Below, in pieces: positions 44,793-53,930 of a stretch of 64,000 nucleotides of DNA. This DNA is from Streptomyces cinnabarinus (GTDB taxonomy: Bacteria; Actinomycetota; Actinomycetes; Streptomycetales; Streptomycetaceae): the NCBI RefSeq assembly GCF_027270315.1, contig NZ_CP114413.1, forward strand, positions 3,162,001-3,226,000. The letters are read 5' to 3'. The notes below the pieces were generated by a model. The model did no database searches, was not told where the DNA came from, and saw only the letters and a program-made list of their open reading frames with translations. Position 1 is the stretch's first letter. Every line of letters starts with the position of its first letter. Made by a program: the position numbers and the translations under genes.

Positions 44793-44930
44793 AAGAAATT
44801 CTCCGGTCCGGCGACAGGCGACAGGAACTCCTCACTTATACCGGCCGAACCACCAATGGCTGCTTGTGTCCGCCCCCACGGCTCGATAAATTCACCGACC
44901 GGTCCTTTTCTCCGGAGAAAAGAAAAAGCC

Positions 44931-46070
44931 ATGAAAACGGTCTGCCTCAATATGATCGTCAAGGACGAGGCGCATGTGATCCGCCGCTGCCTCGAATCCG
45001 TACGGCCTCTCGTCGACTCCTGGGTGATCCTGGACACCGGCTCGACCGACGGCACCCAGGACATCGTCCGCGAGACCCTCGCCGACCTGCCCGGAACCCT
45101 GTACGAGAGCCCGTGGCGCGGCTTCGGAGCAAGCCGTACGGAGGCGATCGAACGAGCCCGGACCACCCGGGCGAGCCACCTGTTCTTCATCGACGCCGAC
45201 GACGTCCTGGAGACCGCCCCCGGCTTCACCCGCCCGGACCTGACCCACGACTGCTACGACATCGAAGTGCGCCACGGCCCCGTGGTCCACTGGCGCCCGG
45301 CACTGGTCTCCACCCGCCTGCCCTGGCGGTACGAGGGTGTGCTGCACGAATACCTGGAGTGCGACACGGAGTTCAGCCGGTCCGCCCTGGACGGCGTCCG
45401 CATGATGATCATGGGTGGCGGCGGCCGCTCCCAGGGCAGCCCGCGCACGAAGTACCTACGCGACGCCGCGATCCTCAAAGACGGCCTGGCCAAGGAACCG
45501 AACAACACCCGCTACGCCTTCTACCTGGCGCAGAGCTGGCGCGACGCCGACGAACCGGCGAAGGCTCTCGCAGCCTACGACCGCCGAGCAGCCATGGCGG
45601 GCTTCGTCGAGGAGGCCTTCTGCTCCCGCCTCTACGCGGCCCGCCTGGCCCAGACCCTCAAACGCCGCACGCCGGAGATCATCTCCCGCTACCTGGAGGC
45701 CCACGAGTTCCGCCCCACCCGAGCCGAACCCCTGGGCGAACTCGCCCACCTCTGCCGAACCCAGGGCGAACGCTGGCCCCTCGCCTACCTCTTCGCCCGC
45801 CGCGCGGCGGAACTCCCGCCCCCCGACGACATCCTCTTCGTCGAACACGCCTGGTACGACTGGAAAGCCCTGGACGAGCTGGCGGTGGCGGCCTACTGGA
45901 CGGGCGCCTACCGCGAGTCCCTGGAAGCCTGCGAAAAGCTCCTCACCAACGGAAAACTCCCGGAGGAACACCGCCCCCGCATCACCGCCAACCACGAGTT
46001 CGCCCAGACCGAACTGTCCCGGACGACCCTCCCCCCGCAACCAACCCTCAGCCACCTGCCACGCCCTTGA
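44931..46070 (+). CDS. Family 2 glycosyltransferase with C-terminal helical repeats
   Basis: A 379-aa cytoplasmic protein. The GT-A domain is at the N-terminus (CLNMIVKDEAHVIRRCLES; ILDTGSTDGTQ; FFIDADDVLE). From ~180 on the protein is alpha-helical with TPR-like segments (NTRYAFYLAQSWRDADEPAKALAAYDRR and similar), as in GT2-TPR fusions that act in sequential sugar transfer. No membrane helix. The ribosome binding site is weak and purine-rich (CGGAGAAAAG). Its last 23 bp overlap the remnant of a radical SAM gene on the other strand. Confidence 0.88.
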   Translation: MKTVCLNMIVKDEAHVIRRCLESVRPLVDSWVILDTGSTDGTQDIVRETLADLPGTLYESPWRGFGASRTEAIERARTTRASHLFFIDADDVLETAPGFTRPDLTHDCYDIEVRHGPVVHWRPALVSTRLPWRYEGVLHEYLECDTEFSRSALDGVRMMIMGGGGRSQGSPRTKYLRDAAILKDGLAKEPNNTRYAFYLAQSWRDADEPAKALAAYDRRAAMAGFVEEAFCSRLYAARLAQTLKRRTPEIISRYLEAHEFRPTRAEPLGELAHLCRTQGERWPLAYLFARRAAELPPPDDILFVEHAWYDWKALDELAVAAYWTGAYRESLEACEKLLTNGKLPEEHRPRITANHEFAQTELSRTTLPPQPTLSHLPRP

Positions 46071-46156
46071 CCGTCAGAGACAACAGCTTCTTGCCGGTCG
46101 GGCCGATCTGGATGCGGGTGCCCCGCAGTGGCCGGCAGTGCGGTCGAAGCTTGTGA
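46048..46156 (-). pseudogene. Remnant 3' end of a TIGR03960 radical SAM gene
   Basis: The minus strand encodes RIQIGPTGKKLLSLTVKGVAGG and a stop. This matches the intact gene's end at 49095 (SIQIGPTGKKLLPLAVKNAA). DNA identity is 42 of 49 between 46066-46114 and 49131-49179, and gtcgaagc recurs further on with a one-base offset (46143-46150 versus 49209-49216). The upstream Cys-rich part is thus frame-shifted, and no start or body remains. The 46071-46385 gap holds only this remnant and the upstream region of the sulfatase remnant. Confidence 0.82.
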
Positions 46157-46385
46157 TGTGATGTCGAGTTTGCAGCGGCGTTCTCGGCCGGGGGCCGTAG
46201 TTCCGGCACCGACGGGTACGTGCACCGGCTTGCGGCTTCGCGTGCCGACCCGGCGCCCGGGAGAGCCGTCGCCGGTACCGCGGTGTCCCTTGTGCCGGTG
46301 ATGCGCGGCGCCGTCCTCAGCCGCAATCTGGATACAGGGGGATGTGGGGTGCGGCGGGGTCTGCCTCAGAGGAAAGGTGACACTC

Positions 46386-46990
46386 ATGGCCGACGTCCAC
46401 CGCCAGATCCTCCCGATCCCGGACGTGCACCGCATTGAGGCCCTCACGTCCGACGCCAAGGACCCCGTACCCAGTTCTGCCACCTCATCGACGTGGCGCC
46501 GACCCTCCTCGAAGCCGCGGGCATCCCCGAACCCACCTCGGTCAACGGCGTGCAGCAGTCACCGATGGAGGGTGTCTCGATGCGCTACAGCTTCGAGGCC
46601 GCCGACGCCCCCGAGCGCCACGAACAGCAGTACTTCGAGATGTTCGGCAACCGCGGCATCTACCGCAAGGGCTGGGCCGCGGTCACCAAGCACCGCACCC
46701 CGTGGATCGTGGGCGGCGAGACCGTGCCCTTCGACGACGACGTGTGGAAGCTCTACGACGAGTCCACCGACCCCAGCCAGACCCACGACCTCGCCGCGGA
46801 AATGCCGGAGAAGCTCCACGAGCTGCAGCGGCTCTGGCTGATCGAGGCCGCCCGCTACAACGTCCTGCCGCTGGACGACAGGACGGCCGAGCGGTTCAAC
46901 GCGGACATCGCCGGGCGCCCCGAACTCATGACCGCGCAGACGCAGTTGCTGTACGGCGGCATGGGCCGGCTGACCGATCCCTCCCAAACG
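46386..46990 (+). pseudogene. Arylsulfatase, internally deleted and truncated
   Basis: GAGGAAAGGTGA precedes an ATG encoding a normal arylsulfatase beginning (ILPIPD...SDAKDP, ~30 aa). At ~46470 the sequence jumps, in another frame, to QFCHLIDVAPTLLEAAGIPEP and continues to FGGM-like LLYGGMGRLTDPSQ. More than 300 residues are missing, including the CxPxR formylglycine motif and the metal site. The 3' end stops at ~46990, where it meets the truncated 3' end of the convergent FGE remnant. It cannot make an active sulfatase. Confidence 0.85.
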
Positions 46991-47612
46991 TTCATCCGGT
47001 GCTCCCCGCCCGGTTCCAGCTCGTCTCCCCACGGGAACACCCGCTGTTCGAGGCCGCCCCGCGCGGCGTACTCCCACTCCGCCTCGGTCGGCAGCCGCTT
47101 GCCCGCCCAGGCCGCATAGGCCACGGCGTCGTTCCGCGAGACGTGGACGACAGGGTGCTCGGCAAGGTCGGCCACATCGGATCCGGGCCCTTCCGGACGA
47201 CGCCAGCACGCTCCGTGGACCTGCCGCCACCACGGTGCCTCGGCGACGCCGCGGGTCTCGGGGAAGTCGTCCGGCAGAAGTCCGGCGAACACGAATGACC
47301 AGCCGTACCGCTCGGCGTCCGTCACATGCGCGGTGGCCTCGACGAAGGCCCGGAATTCCGCGGTGGAGACGGCTCGACGGTCGATCAGGAACGCGTCGAG
47401 CCGTACGCGGTGAACGGGTCCCTCCCCGTCACCCGGCACCACCCACTCATCGTCGGCCCCCATCAGGAAGGTGCCGCCGGGGAGGTGGGCCATGCCGTCC
47501 GTGCGTACGCCGCCGACAGGTACGCAGGTGGCGGCGTACGCACGGTCACGTTTCGCGCGGCACCGGCCCGGGGCGGCGTGCAGCACCCGCTCTCTGACGC
47601 CTTGTCTGACAT
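46985..47612 (-). pseudogene. Formylglycine-generating enzyme (SUMF1 family), frameshifted and truncated
   Basis: The beginning (MSDKASESGCCTPPRAGA from the ATG at 47612, after GGGGGG) fits actinobacterial FGE proteins, which often start with a CC-rich tail. After ~45 codons the frame changes, and MAHLPGGTFLMGADDEW to KRLPTEAEWEYAARGGLEQ and FPWGDELEPGG is clear FGE sequence. It breaks off at HRMNVWEG. The C-terminal ~130 residues, with the GGSYLCH/YCNRYR active-site cysteines, are absent. FGE activates sulfatases, so it was the partner of the convergent remnant. Confidence 0.85.
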
Positions 47613-47810
47613 GGAACCCCCCAACAGGGTGGGACGCACCGGTGCGCCCATGATCCGGCGCCCACCCGGCCGCATCCCGTACCGACACGTTGGCGTGCCC
47701 CGCTCCGGGACTCCGAATGGCGCACCCGGGGATGCCGTGCGCCCGCGCATCGACGGAAATGGACAAGGACCCCTACGGACGGCAAACGGCATCGCGACAC
47801 TGGAGGACGG

Positions 47811-49034
47811 ATGACAAGAGTGCTCCGGAGCGTGGCGTCGGCGGTGCTGATCGTCCTCGCCTGCATCCTGGTGCCGGTCAGCGTTCTCACGGTGTGGGTG
47901 CACGACATCGCTCTCGACACTGACCGCTACGTCGCCACGATGAAGCCGCTCGCCTCCGACCCGGCGATCGAGGAGGCCGCGCACCGTCGCATCGTCCAGG
48001 CGGTGGACGTACGGGTCGACGGCAAGGAGGTCACCGCGGAGATCGCGGCATGGCTGCAGTCGCAGGGCCTGCCGCCGCGCGCGGCCAAGGCGGTGCAGGG
48101 GCTCGCCCCACAGCTGGACGACGCCGTGAACGCGACCGCGGACAAACTGGCGACCCGTTTCGTCGAGAGCGACCGGTTCGAGAGGGTGTGGGTCACCGCC
48201 AACGAGGCCGCCCACACGGCGGTGGTGCACGTACTGACCGGCGAGGGCCGCGGAGCGGTCGACGTCTCGGAGGGCACGGTCACCCTCGACGTCGGCACCG
48301 CCGTGGACCAGGTCAAACAGGAGCTCGTGGACGCGGGGCTGGAGCCAGCGGAGAACATCCCGGACGTCGACAAGCAGATGGTTCTTTTCCAGTCCGACAA
48401 GCTGGAGAAGGTGCAGAACGCCGCGCACGCCCTGGACGTGCTCGGGAACTGGCTGCCCGTCCTCACCGTGGTGCTCGCCGCGGGCGGGGTGCTCCTGGCC
48501 CGTCGCCGCCGCCGCGCACTGGCGAAAACCGCCCTGGGCGCCGCCTTCGCCTGCCTGGTCGTGGCCATCGGCCTCGTCATCGCCCGCCGCTACTACCTGG
48601 ACCACCTTCCGCCGCAGGTGCAGTCAGAGGCGGCCGCGGCCGCCGTCTTCGACCACCTCCTGCATTTTCTGCGGGTCGCACTGCGCACAGCGATCGTGCT
48701 CGGCGTCGTCATCGCCCTCGGCGCCTACTTCATCGGTCCGGGCCGACTCGCCCGCGCCACCCGCTCCACCGCCGAGCGCGGCGCCGACTCAGCGGCCGGC
48801 TGGTGGGGCGGCCACGGCATCGACACCGGCCGCGTGGGCACCTGGACCGAGGCCCATCGCAAGTGGCTGACGATCGGCGCCCTGCTGCTCGTCGCCCTGC
48901 TGTTCGCCCTGTGGAACCACCCCACGGTCCTCACTGTCCTGCTCCTGGTCCTGGTCCTCCTCGCGGTGCTCGCGGTGATCGCCCTCCTGGCCGCAGACGG
49001 CCGCCAGAGGGCGGAGAAGACCAGCGGGGCCTGA
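47811..49034 (+). CDS. Conserved membrane protein of unknown function
   Basis: A 407-aa protein with GGAGG six bases before the ATG. An N-terminal signal-anchor helix (VASAVLIVLACILVPVSVLTVWV) precedes a ~190-residue extracytoplasmic alpha-helical domain. Four or so transmembrane helices follow (~215-390), with Arg-rich cytoplasmic loops (ARRRRRALAKTA). No enzymatic motif. The type is common in actinobacteria. It sits between the sulfatase/FGE remnants and the intact radical SAM gene, and converges with the latter with 60 bp between stops. Confidence 0.8.
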   Translation: MTRVLRSVASAVLIVLACILVPVSVLTVWVHDIALDTDRYVATMKPLASDPAIEEAAHRRIVQAVDVRVDGKEVTAEIAAWLQSQGLPPRAAKAVQGLAPQLDDAVNATADKLATRFVESDRFERVWVTANEAAHTAVVHVLTGEGRGAVDVSEGTVTLDVGTAVDQVKQELVDAGLEPAENIPDVDKQMVLFQSDKLEKVQNAAHALDVLGNWLPVLTVVLAAGGVLLARRRRRALAKTALGAAFACLVVAIGLVIARRYYLDHLPPQVQSEAAAAAVFDHLLHFLRVALRTAIVLGVVIALGAYFIGPGRLARATRSTAERGADSAAGWWGGHGIDTGRVGTWTEAHRKWLTIGALLLVALLFALWNHPTVLTVLLLVLVLLAVLAVIALLAADGRQRAEKTSGA

Positions 49035-49094
49035 CGCCGGAACCCACGGGCACCCCGGGGCTCACGGCACCAGTACGGCGGACACCTCGCCCTC

Positions 49095-51059
49095 TCAGTG
49101 CGAGTGCCCGCCAGGAGCAGGCGCCGCGTTCTTGACCGCAAGGGGCAGCAGCTTCTTGCCGGTCGGCCCGATTTGGATGGACGTGTCCATCTGCGGGCAG
49201 ACGCCGCAGTCGAAGCAAGGTGTCCAGCGGCAGTCCTCGACCTCCGTCTCGTCGAGGGCGTCCTGCCAGTCCTCCCAGAGCCAGTCCTTGTCGAGGCCGG
49301 AGTCCAGGTGGTCCCAGGGGAGGACTTCCTCGTAGGAGCGCTCGCGGGTGGTGTACCAGTCGACGTCGACGCCGAACGCGGGCAGCGTCTTGCCGGCGCA
49401 GGCCATCCAGCGGTCGTAGGAGAAGTGCTCGCGCCAGCCGTCGAAGCGGCCGCCGTCGTCGTAGACCGCGCGGATTACGGCGCCGATGCGACGGTCGCCA
49501 CGGGAGAGCAGGCCCTCCACGATGCCCGGCTTGCCGTCGTGGTAGCGGAAGCCGATCGAGCGGCCGTACTTCTTGTCCCCGCGGATCTTGTCGCGGAGCT
49601 TCTCCAGGCGGGCGTCCGTCTCCTCGGCGGAGAGCTGCGGGGCCCACTGGAAGGGGGTGTGGGGCTTGGGGACGAAGCCGCCGATCGAGACCGTGCAGCG
49701 GATGTCGTTCGACTTCGAGACCTCGCGGCCCTTTGCGATGACCTTCGTCGCCATGTCGGCGATCTGGAGGACGTCGTCGTCGGTCTCGGTCGGCAGGCCG
49801 CACATGAAGTACAGCTTCACCTGGCGCCAGCCGTTGCCGTAGGCGGTGGAGACGGTGCGGATCAGGTCGTCTTCCGAGACCATCTTGTTGATGACCTTGC
49901 GGATGCGCTCCGAGCCGCCCTCGGGGGCGAAGGTCAGGCCGGAGCGGCGGCCGTTGCGGGTCAGCTCGTTGGCCAGGTCGATGTTGAAGGCGTCCACGCG
50001 GGTGGAGGGGAGGGACAGGCCGATCTTGTCCTCCTCGTACCGGTCCGCCAGGCCCTTGGCCACGTCGCCGATCTCGGAGTGGTCCGCCGACGACAACGAC
50101 AGCAGGCCCACCTCCTCGAAGCCCGTCGCCTTCAGGCCCTTTTCGACCATCTCGCCGATGCCGGTGATCGAGCGCTCGCGCACCGGGCGGGTGATCATGC
50201 CCGCCTGGCAGAAGCGGCAGCCCCGGGTGCAGCCTCGGAAGATCTCGACGGACATGCGCTCGTGGACGGTCTCGGCCAGGGGGACGAGGGGCTGCTTGGG
50301 GTAGGGCCACTCGTCGAGGTCCATCACGGTGTGCTTCGACACCCGCCACGGGACACCCGACTTGTTGGGGACCACTCGGGCGATGCGGCCGTCCGGCAGG
50401 TACTCGACATCGTAGAAGGCCGGGATGTACACCCCGCCCGTCTTCGCCAGGCGGAACAGGACCTCTTCACGGCCGCCGGGGCGGCCCTCGGCCTTCCACT
50501 CCTTGATGATCCTGGTCATGTCCAGCACGGCCTGCTCGCCGTCGCCGATGATCGCCGCGTCGATGAAGTCCGCGATCGGCTCGGGGTTGAAGGCCGCATG
50601 GCCGCCGGCCAGCACGATCGGGTCGTCGAGGCCACGGTCCCTGGACTCCAGCGGGATGCCCGCGAGGTCCAGCGCCGCCAGCATGTTGGTGTAGCCGAGC
50701 TCGGTGGAGAAGCTCAGGCCGAACACGTCGAAGTCGCGCACCGGGCGGTGGCTGTCCACGGTGAACTGCGGGACGCCGTGCTCCCGCATGAGGGCTTCCA
50801 GGTCCGGCCACACGCTGTAGGTGCGCTCGGCGAGGACGCCCTCCTGCTCGTTGAGGACCTCGTAGAGGATCATGACGCCCTGGTTGGGCAGCCCGACCTC
50901 GTAGGCGTCGGGGTACATGAGCGCCCAGCGGACATCGCAGCTCTCCCACGGCTTGACCGTGGAGTTGAGCTCTCCGCCCACGTACTGGATCGGCTTCTGC
51001 ACGTGCGGGAGCAGGGCTTCGAGCTGCGGGAACACCGACGCAGCGACTTCGGCAGGCAT
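49095..51059 (-). CDS. TIGR03960 family B12-binding-domain radical SAM protein
   Basis: A ~654-aa radical SAM enzyme of unknown reaction. The N-terminal ~200 residues form a cobalamin-binding-like Rossmann domain (VRWALMYPDAYEVGLPNQG; FDVFGLSFSTELGYTNML). The cluster motif CTRGCRFCQAG is near 275. A C-terminal Cys-rich segment (DCRWTPCFDCGVCPQ) may hold another metal site. I chose the ATG at 51059 with AAGG upstream; an ATG at 51074 is in frame. Its usual partner is the TIGR03936 protein at 40293. A degenerate copy of its 3' end lies at 46048-46156. Confidence 0.92.
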   Translation of the reverse strand: MPAEVAASVFPQLEALLPHVQKPIQYVGGELNSTVKPWESCDVRWALMYPDAYEVGLPNQGVMILYEVLNEQEGVLAERTYSVWPDLEALMREHGVPQFTVDSHRPVRDFDVFGLSFSTELGYTNMLAALDLAGIPLESRDRGLDDPIVLAGGHAAFNPEPIADFIDAAIIGDGEQAVLDMTRIIKEWKAEGRPGGREEVLFRLAKTGGVYIPAFYDVEYLPDGRIARVVPNKSGVPWRVSKHTVMDLDEWPYPKQPLVPLAETVHERMSVEIFRGCTRGCRFCQAGMITRPVRERSITGIGEMVEKGLKATGFEEVGLLSLSSADHSEIGDVAKGLADRYEEDKIGLSLPSTRVDAFNIDLANELTRNGRRSGLTFAPEGGSERIRKVINKMVSEDDLIRTVSTAYGNGWRQVKLYFMCGLPTETDDDVLQIADMATKVIAKGREVSKSNDIRCTVSIGGFVPKPHTPFQWAPQLSAEETDARLEKLRDKIRGDKKYGRSIGFRYHDGKPGIVEGLLSRGDRRIGAVIRAVYDDGGRFDGWREHFSYDRWMACAGKTLPAFGVDVDWYTTRERSYEEVLPWDHLDSGLDKDWLWEDWQDALDETEVEDCRWTPCFDCGVCPQMDTSIQIGPTGKKLLPLAVKNAAPAPGGHSH

Positions 51060-51147
51060 CTCGCGTACCTTCATGAGCTGGACTGAACGGACAGGGGTGA
51101 CCATCCAGCCTAACGCGCTCGCGGACACCCTCCGTACGCCCGACGGC

Positions 51148-52650
51148 TCAGAGGACGTCCGTAGCGTCCTTGGCGACGTCCCAGAAGCCGGGCAGCTCGG
51201 CCTCCACGGCCGCCGCGCGCTGCTCCTCCCGCCCGTACAGCAGCCCGTAGGTAAAGGCGCTCTCACCTGCCGCGTGAGCAACCGCGGACAGCTCGCGCAG
51301 GGTGTGGCGGGCCATGACGCTGTCCTGGTGCTCGCCGAGCAGGTTCTGCAGCGCCTTCATCGACTTGACCAGGCCCTTGGCCGGCTTGTCGAGGGCCGGG
51401 ACGGCGGCCTCCGCCGCGTAGCGGGTGCGCTTGGTCTTCTTGCGGGCCTCGTGGATGGCGATGTCGCGGTCGGTGCCGGGCGCCAGCTCGAGCGCCTGCT
51501 CGACAAGCGCGGAGACCTTCTCGAAGCCCTTGCGCACGGCCTTGGGGAGCACCTCGCCGGGATCCTTCCCGGCGGCCTTCAGCAGCGGTGGATCGACGAG
51601 CACGCCGTCCAGGGTGTCGAGCAGGGCGAGGTAGCGCCGGGAGTCGAGGACCCCGATCAGCCGGGCGCTCGCCCCGCCCGGCCGGTCCCCCGCCCAGGTG
51701 TCGAGCCGCTCGCCGACCGGTCCGGAGACCAGGTCGCGGGGCACCTCGTCGAGGGCCGCCGACAGCCGGGCGTGCAGCACCTCGCGGTCCCGGTCCACGC
51801 CCAGCTGGCCGGCCAGCCACTTCAGCTCGTCGGAGATCGGGTCGGTGACCTCGCGGTCCAGGACCTTGCCGAAGGACTTGAAGGTGCTGCGCATCCGGCG
51901 GGTGGCGACGCGCATGCTGTGGACGGAGTCCTCGGCGTCCTGGCGGACGGCGGGGTCGAGTTCGACGATCGCGTCCCGCTGGGCACGGACATAGGCCAGC
52001 ACATGGTCGCCGGCGGTCACGGGGTCCTCCACGGGCGGGGGCACGGGTGTGGGCGGGGCGGTCTCGGCCAGGGCGCGCGCGAGCTTCGACGCCGACTTCG
52101 ACGGCCGTACGCCTGCCTTGCGCAACCGCTTCTCCACCTTGTCCAGGACGGCCGGGTCGCCGCCGTCCGCCAGCTCCACCTCGATCTCGGTCCACTGGGC
52201 GCTGCCATCCCCTCCGGCGAGCCGCTGGGCCTGTACGGCGTCCACGGCGACCTCGGCCAGGAGCCGGCCGTCCGCGTCGACGAGGTGGCGGACATCGCGG
52301 TCGGAGCGCAGTCGCACCACGGGCACCGGCTCGCTGGTGCGGATCCGGGAGCGGACCAGGCCCGCCAGGTCGGGGGGCAGGGTGTCGGACAGTGGGGCCT
52401 GGATCTCGTCCCGGACCCCCTCGGCCACGGGGAATTTCAGGTGCCAGCCCGCGTCGGATCCGCCGGTGCGGCGTCGCAGGGTGATCGAGGAGGCAGCCAG
52501 GCGCCCGTCCTCGGTGTCGTAGTAGGTGGCGTCCAGGTGGGCTACGCCCTTGTCGATGACGGCCGCGACCCCGGCGACGCCGGTCAGGTCCGGCAGACCG
52601 CTCTCGTCGGACTCGTACTTCCGCTCGATCTCACGCTTCGTGTCCGCCAT
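51148..52650 (-). CDS. CYTH and CHAD domain-containing protein
   Basis: A 500-aa cytoplasmic protein. The CYTH domain (~1-200) starts with EIERKYE, the triphosphate-tunnel signature, and has LRRRTGG, WHLKFP and EIEVELADGG on the tunnel strands. The CHAD domain (~215-495) is helical, with conserved histidines and arginines (VHSMRVATRRMRSTFKSF; IHEARKKTKRTRYAAE). CYTH enzymes act on triphosphates or polyphosphate; CHAD domains bind polyphosphate. It likely handles polyphosphate or an inorganic triphosphate. Confidence 0.93.
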   Translation of the reverse strand: MADTKREIERKYESDESGLPDLTGVAGVAAVIDKGVAHLDATYYDTEDGRLAASSITLRRRTGGSDAGWHLKFPVAEGVRDEIQAPLSDTLPPDLAGLVRSRIRTSEPVPVVRLRSDRDVRHLVDADGRLLAEVAVDAVQAQRLAGGDGSAQWTEIEVELADGGDPAVLDKVEKRLRKAGVRPSKSASKLARALAETAPPTPVPPPVEDPVTAGDHVLAYVRAQRDAIVELDPAVRQDAEDSVHSMRVATRRMRSTFKSFGKVLDREVTDPISDELKWLAGQLGVDRDREVLHARLSAALDEVPRDLVSGPVGERLDTWAGDRPGGASARLIGVLDSRRYLALLDTLDGVLVDPPLLKAAGKDPGEVLPKAVRKGFEKVSALVEQALELAPGTDRDIAIHEARKKTKRTRYAAEAAVPALDKPAKGLVKSMKALQNLLGEHQDSVMARHTLRELSAVAHAAGESAFTYGLLYGREEQRAAAVEAELPGFWDVAKDATDVL

Positions 52651-52730
52651 GACCCGAATCTAATGAATGTCATGGCGGTACAACAGGCCTACTGGAGTCA
52701 AACCGCGAGGAAACACTGAGTGCCCGGCGG

Positions 52731-53930
52731 CTAGGCCGACATGGGGCGTTGCACTCTGATCGACTGGAGCAGTCCGACCGCCACCCACACCGAGAACATC
52801 GACGAGCCGCCGTAGGAGACGAAGGGCAGTGGCAGGCCGGTGACCGGCATGATGCCGAGCGTCATCCCGATGTTCTCGAAGGACTGGAAGGCGAACCAGG
52901 CCACGATTCCGGCCGCGACGATCGTGCCGTACAGCTCGGTCGTCTCGCGGGCGATCCGGCAGGCCCGCCACAGCAGGATGCCGAGCAGGACGATGATGAG
53001 CCCGCCGCCGACGAAGCCCAGCTCCTCCCCCGCCACCGTGAACACGAAGTCGGTCTGCTGCTCGGGCACGAACTGGCCGGTGGTCTGTGAGCCGTTGAAC
53101 AGCCCCGATCCGGTCAGCCCGCCCGAACCGATCGCGATCCGCGCCTGATTGGTGTTGTAGCCGACGCCCGCCGGGTCGAGGCTGGGGTTGGCGAAGGCGG
53201 CGAAGCGGGCGATCTGGTAGTCGTCCAGGATGTGCAGCTGCCACACGGCGATCGCGCCCGTCGCGCCCGCCGCCAGCAGCCCGAACACCCAGCGGTTGGA
53301 GGCGCCGGAGGCCAGCAGCACGCCCAGCACGATGATCACCATCACCATGACCGAGCCGAGGTCGGGCATCAGCAGCACGATCAGCATCGGTACCGCGGCC
53401 AGGCCCAGCGCCTGGAGGACCGTGCGATGGTCGGGATAGGGCTTGTCGCCGGCGTCCACTCTCGCCGCCAGCAGCATCGCCATGCCGAGGATGATCGTGA
53501 CCTTCACGAACTCCGAGGGCTGAAGCGAGAATCCGCCGCCGAGCACGATCCAGGAGTGCGCGCCGTTGACCGTCGAGCCGAGCGGGGTGAGCACCAGCAG
53601 GATCAGGAAGACCGAGGCGCCGTACAGGATCGGCACGGCGGTGCGCAGGGTGCGGTGGCCGAGCCAGACGGTGCCGATCATCAGCGCGAAGCCGATGCCG
53701 GTGTTCAGGAGGTGCCGGAGCAGGAAGTAGTACTGGTCCCCCTGGTTGATCTCGGTGCGGTTCCGGGTCGCCGAGAACACCAGGACCGAGCCGACCAGCG
53801 ACAGCGCGAGCGCCGCCAGCAGTATCGGCCAGTCCAGCCGGCGGGCCAGCGAGTCACGGGCGAGCAGCCGGGTCCAGCCCGCCCGCTCCGGCCCGTATCC
53901 CGAGACCTGGAAGCTGTTGGCGCCGGTCAC
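52731..53930 (-). CDS. rodA: SEDS family peptidoglycan glycosyltransferase RodA
   Basis: A 399-aa polytopic protein with ~10 transmembrane helices. It polymerises lipid II together with its cognate class B penicillin-binding protein, the next gene upstream. Family motifs: GSTVNGAHSWIVLGGGFSLQPSEFVKV (in parts), LLMPDLGSVMV and the C-terminal TGLPLPFVSYGGSSM. The GTG start overlaps the mrdA stop as GTGA, so the pair is coupled. In S. coelicolor the locus was called sfr and serves spore-wall synthesis with the mre genes. Confidence 0.95.
   Translation of the reverse strand: MTGANSFQVSGYGPERAGWTRLLARDSLARRLDWPILLAALALSLVGSVLVFSATRNRTEINQGDQYYFLLRHLLNTGIGFALMIGTVWLGHRTLRTAVPILYGASVFLILLVLTPLGSTVNGAHSWIVLGGGFSLQPSEFVKVTIILGMAMLLAARVDAGDKPYPDHRTVLQALGLAAVPMLIVLLMPDLGSVMVMVIIVLGVLLASGASNRWVFGLLAAGATGAIAVWQLHILDDYQIARFAAFANPSLDPAGVGYNTNQARIAIGSGGLTGSGLFNGSQTTGQFVPEQQTDFVFTVAGEELGFVGGGLIIVLLGILLWRACRIARETTELYGTIVAAGIVAWFAFQSFENIGMTLGIMPVTGLPLPFVSYGGSSMFSVWVAVGLLQSIRVQRPMSA

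Noticed and set aside
46071..49094. Integrase, recombinase or transposase in the suspected insertion block
   Set aside because: No frame on either strand resembles one; only remnants and a membrane protein were found, so the block is not called a mobile element.
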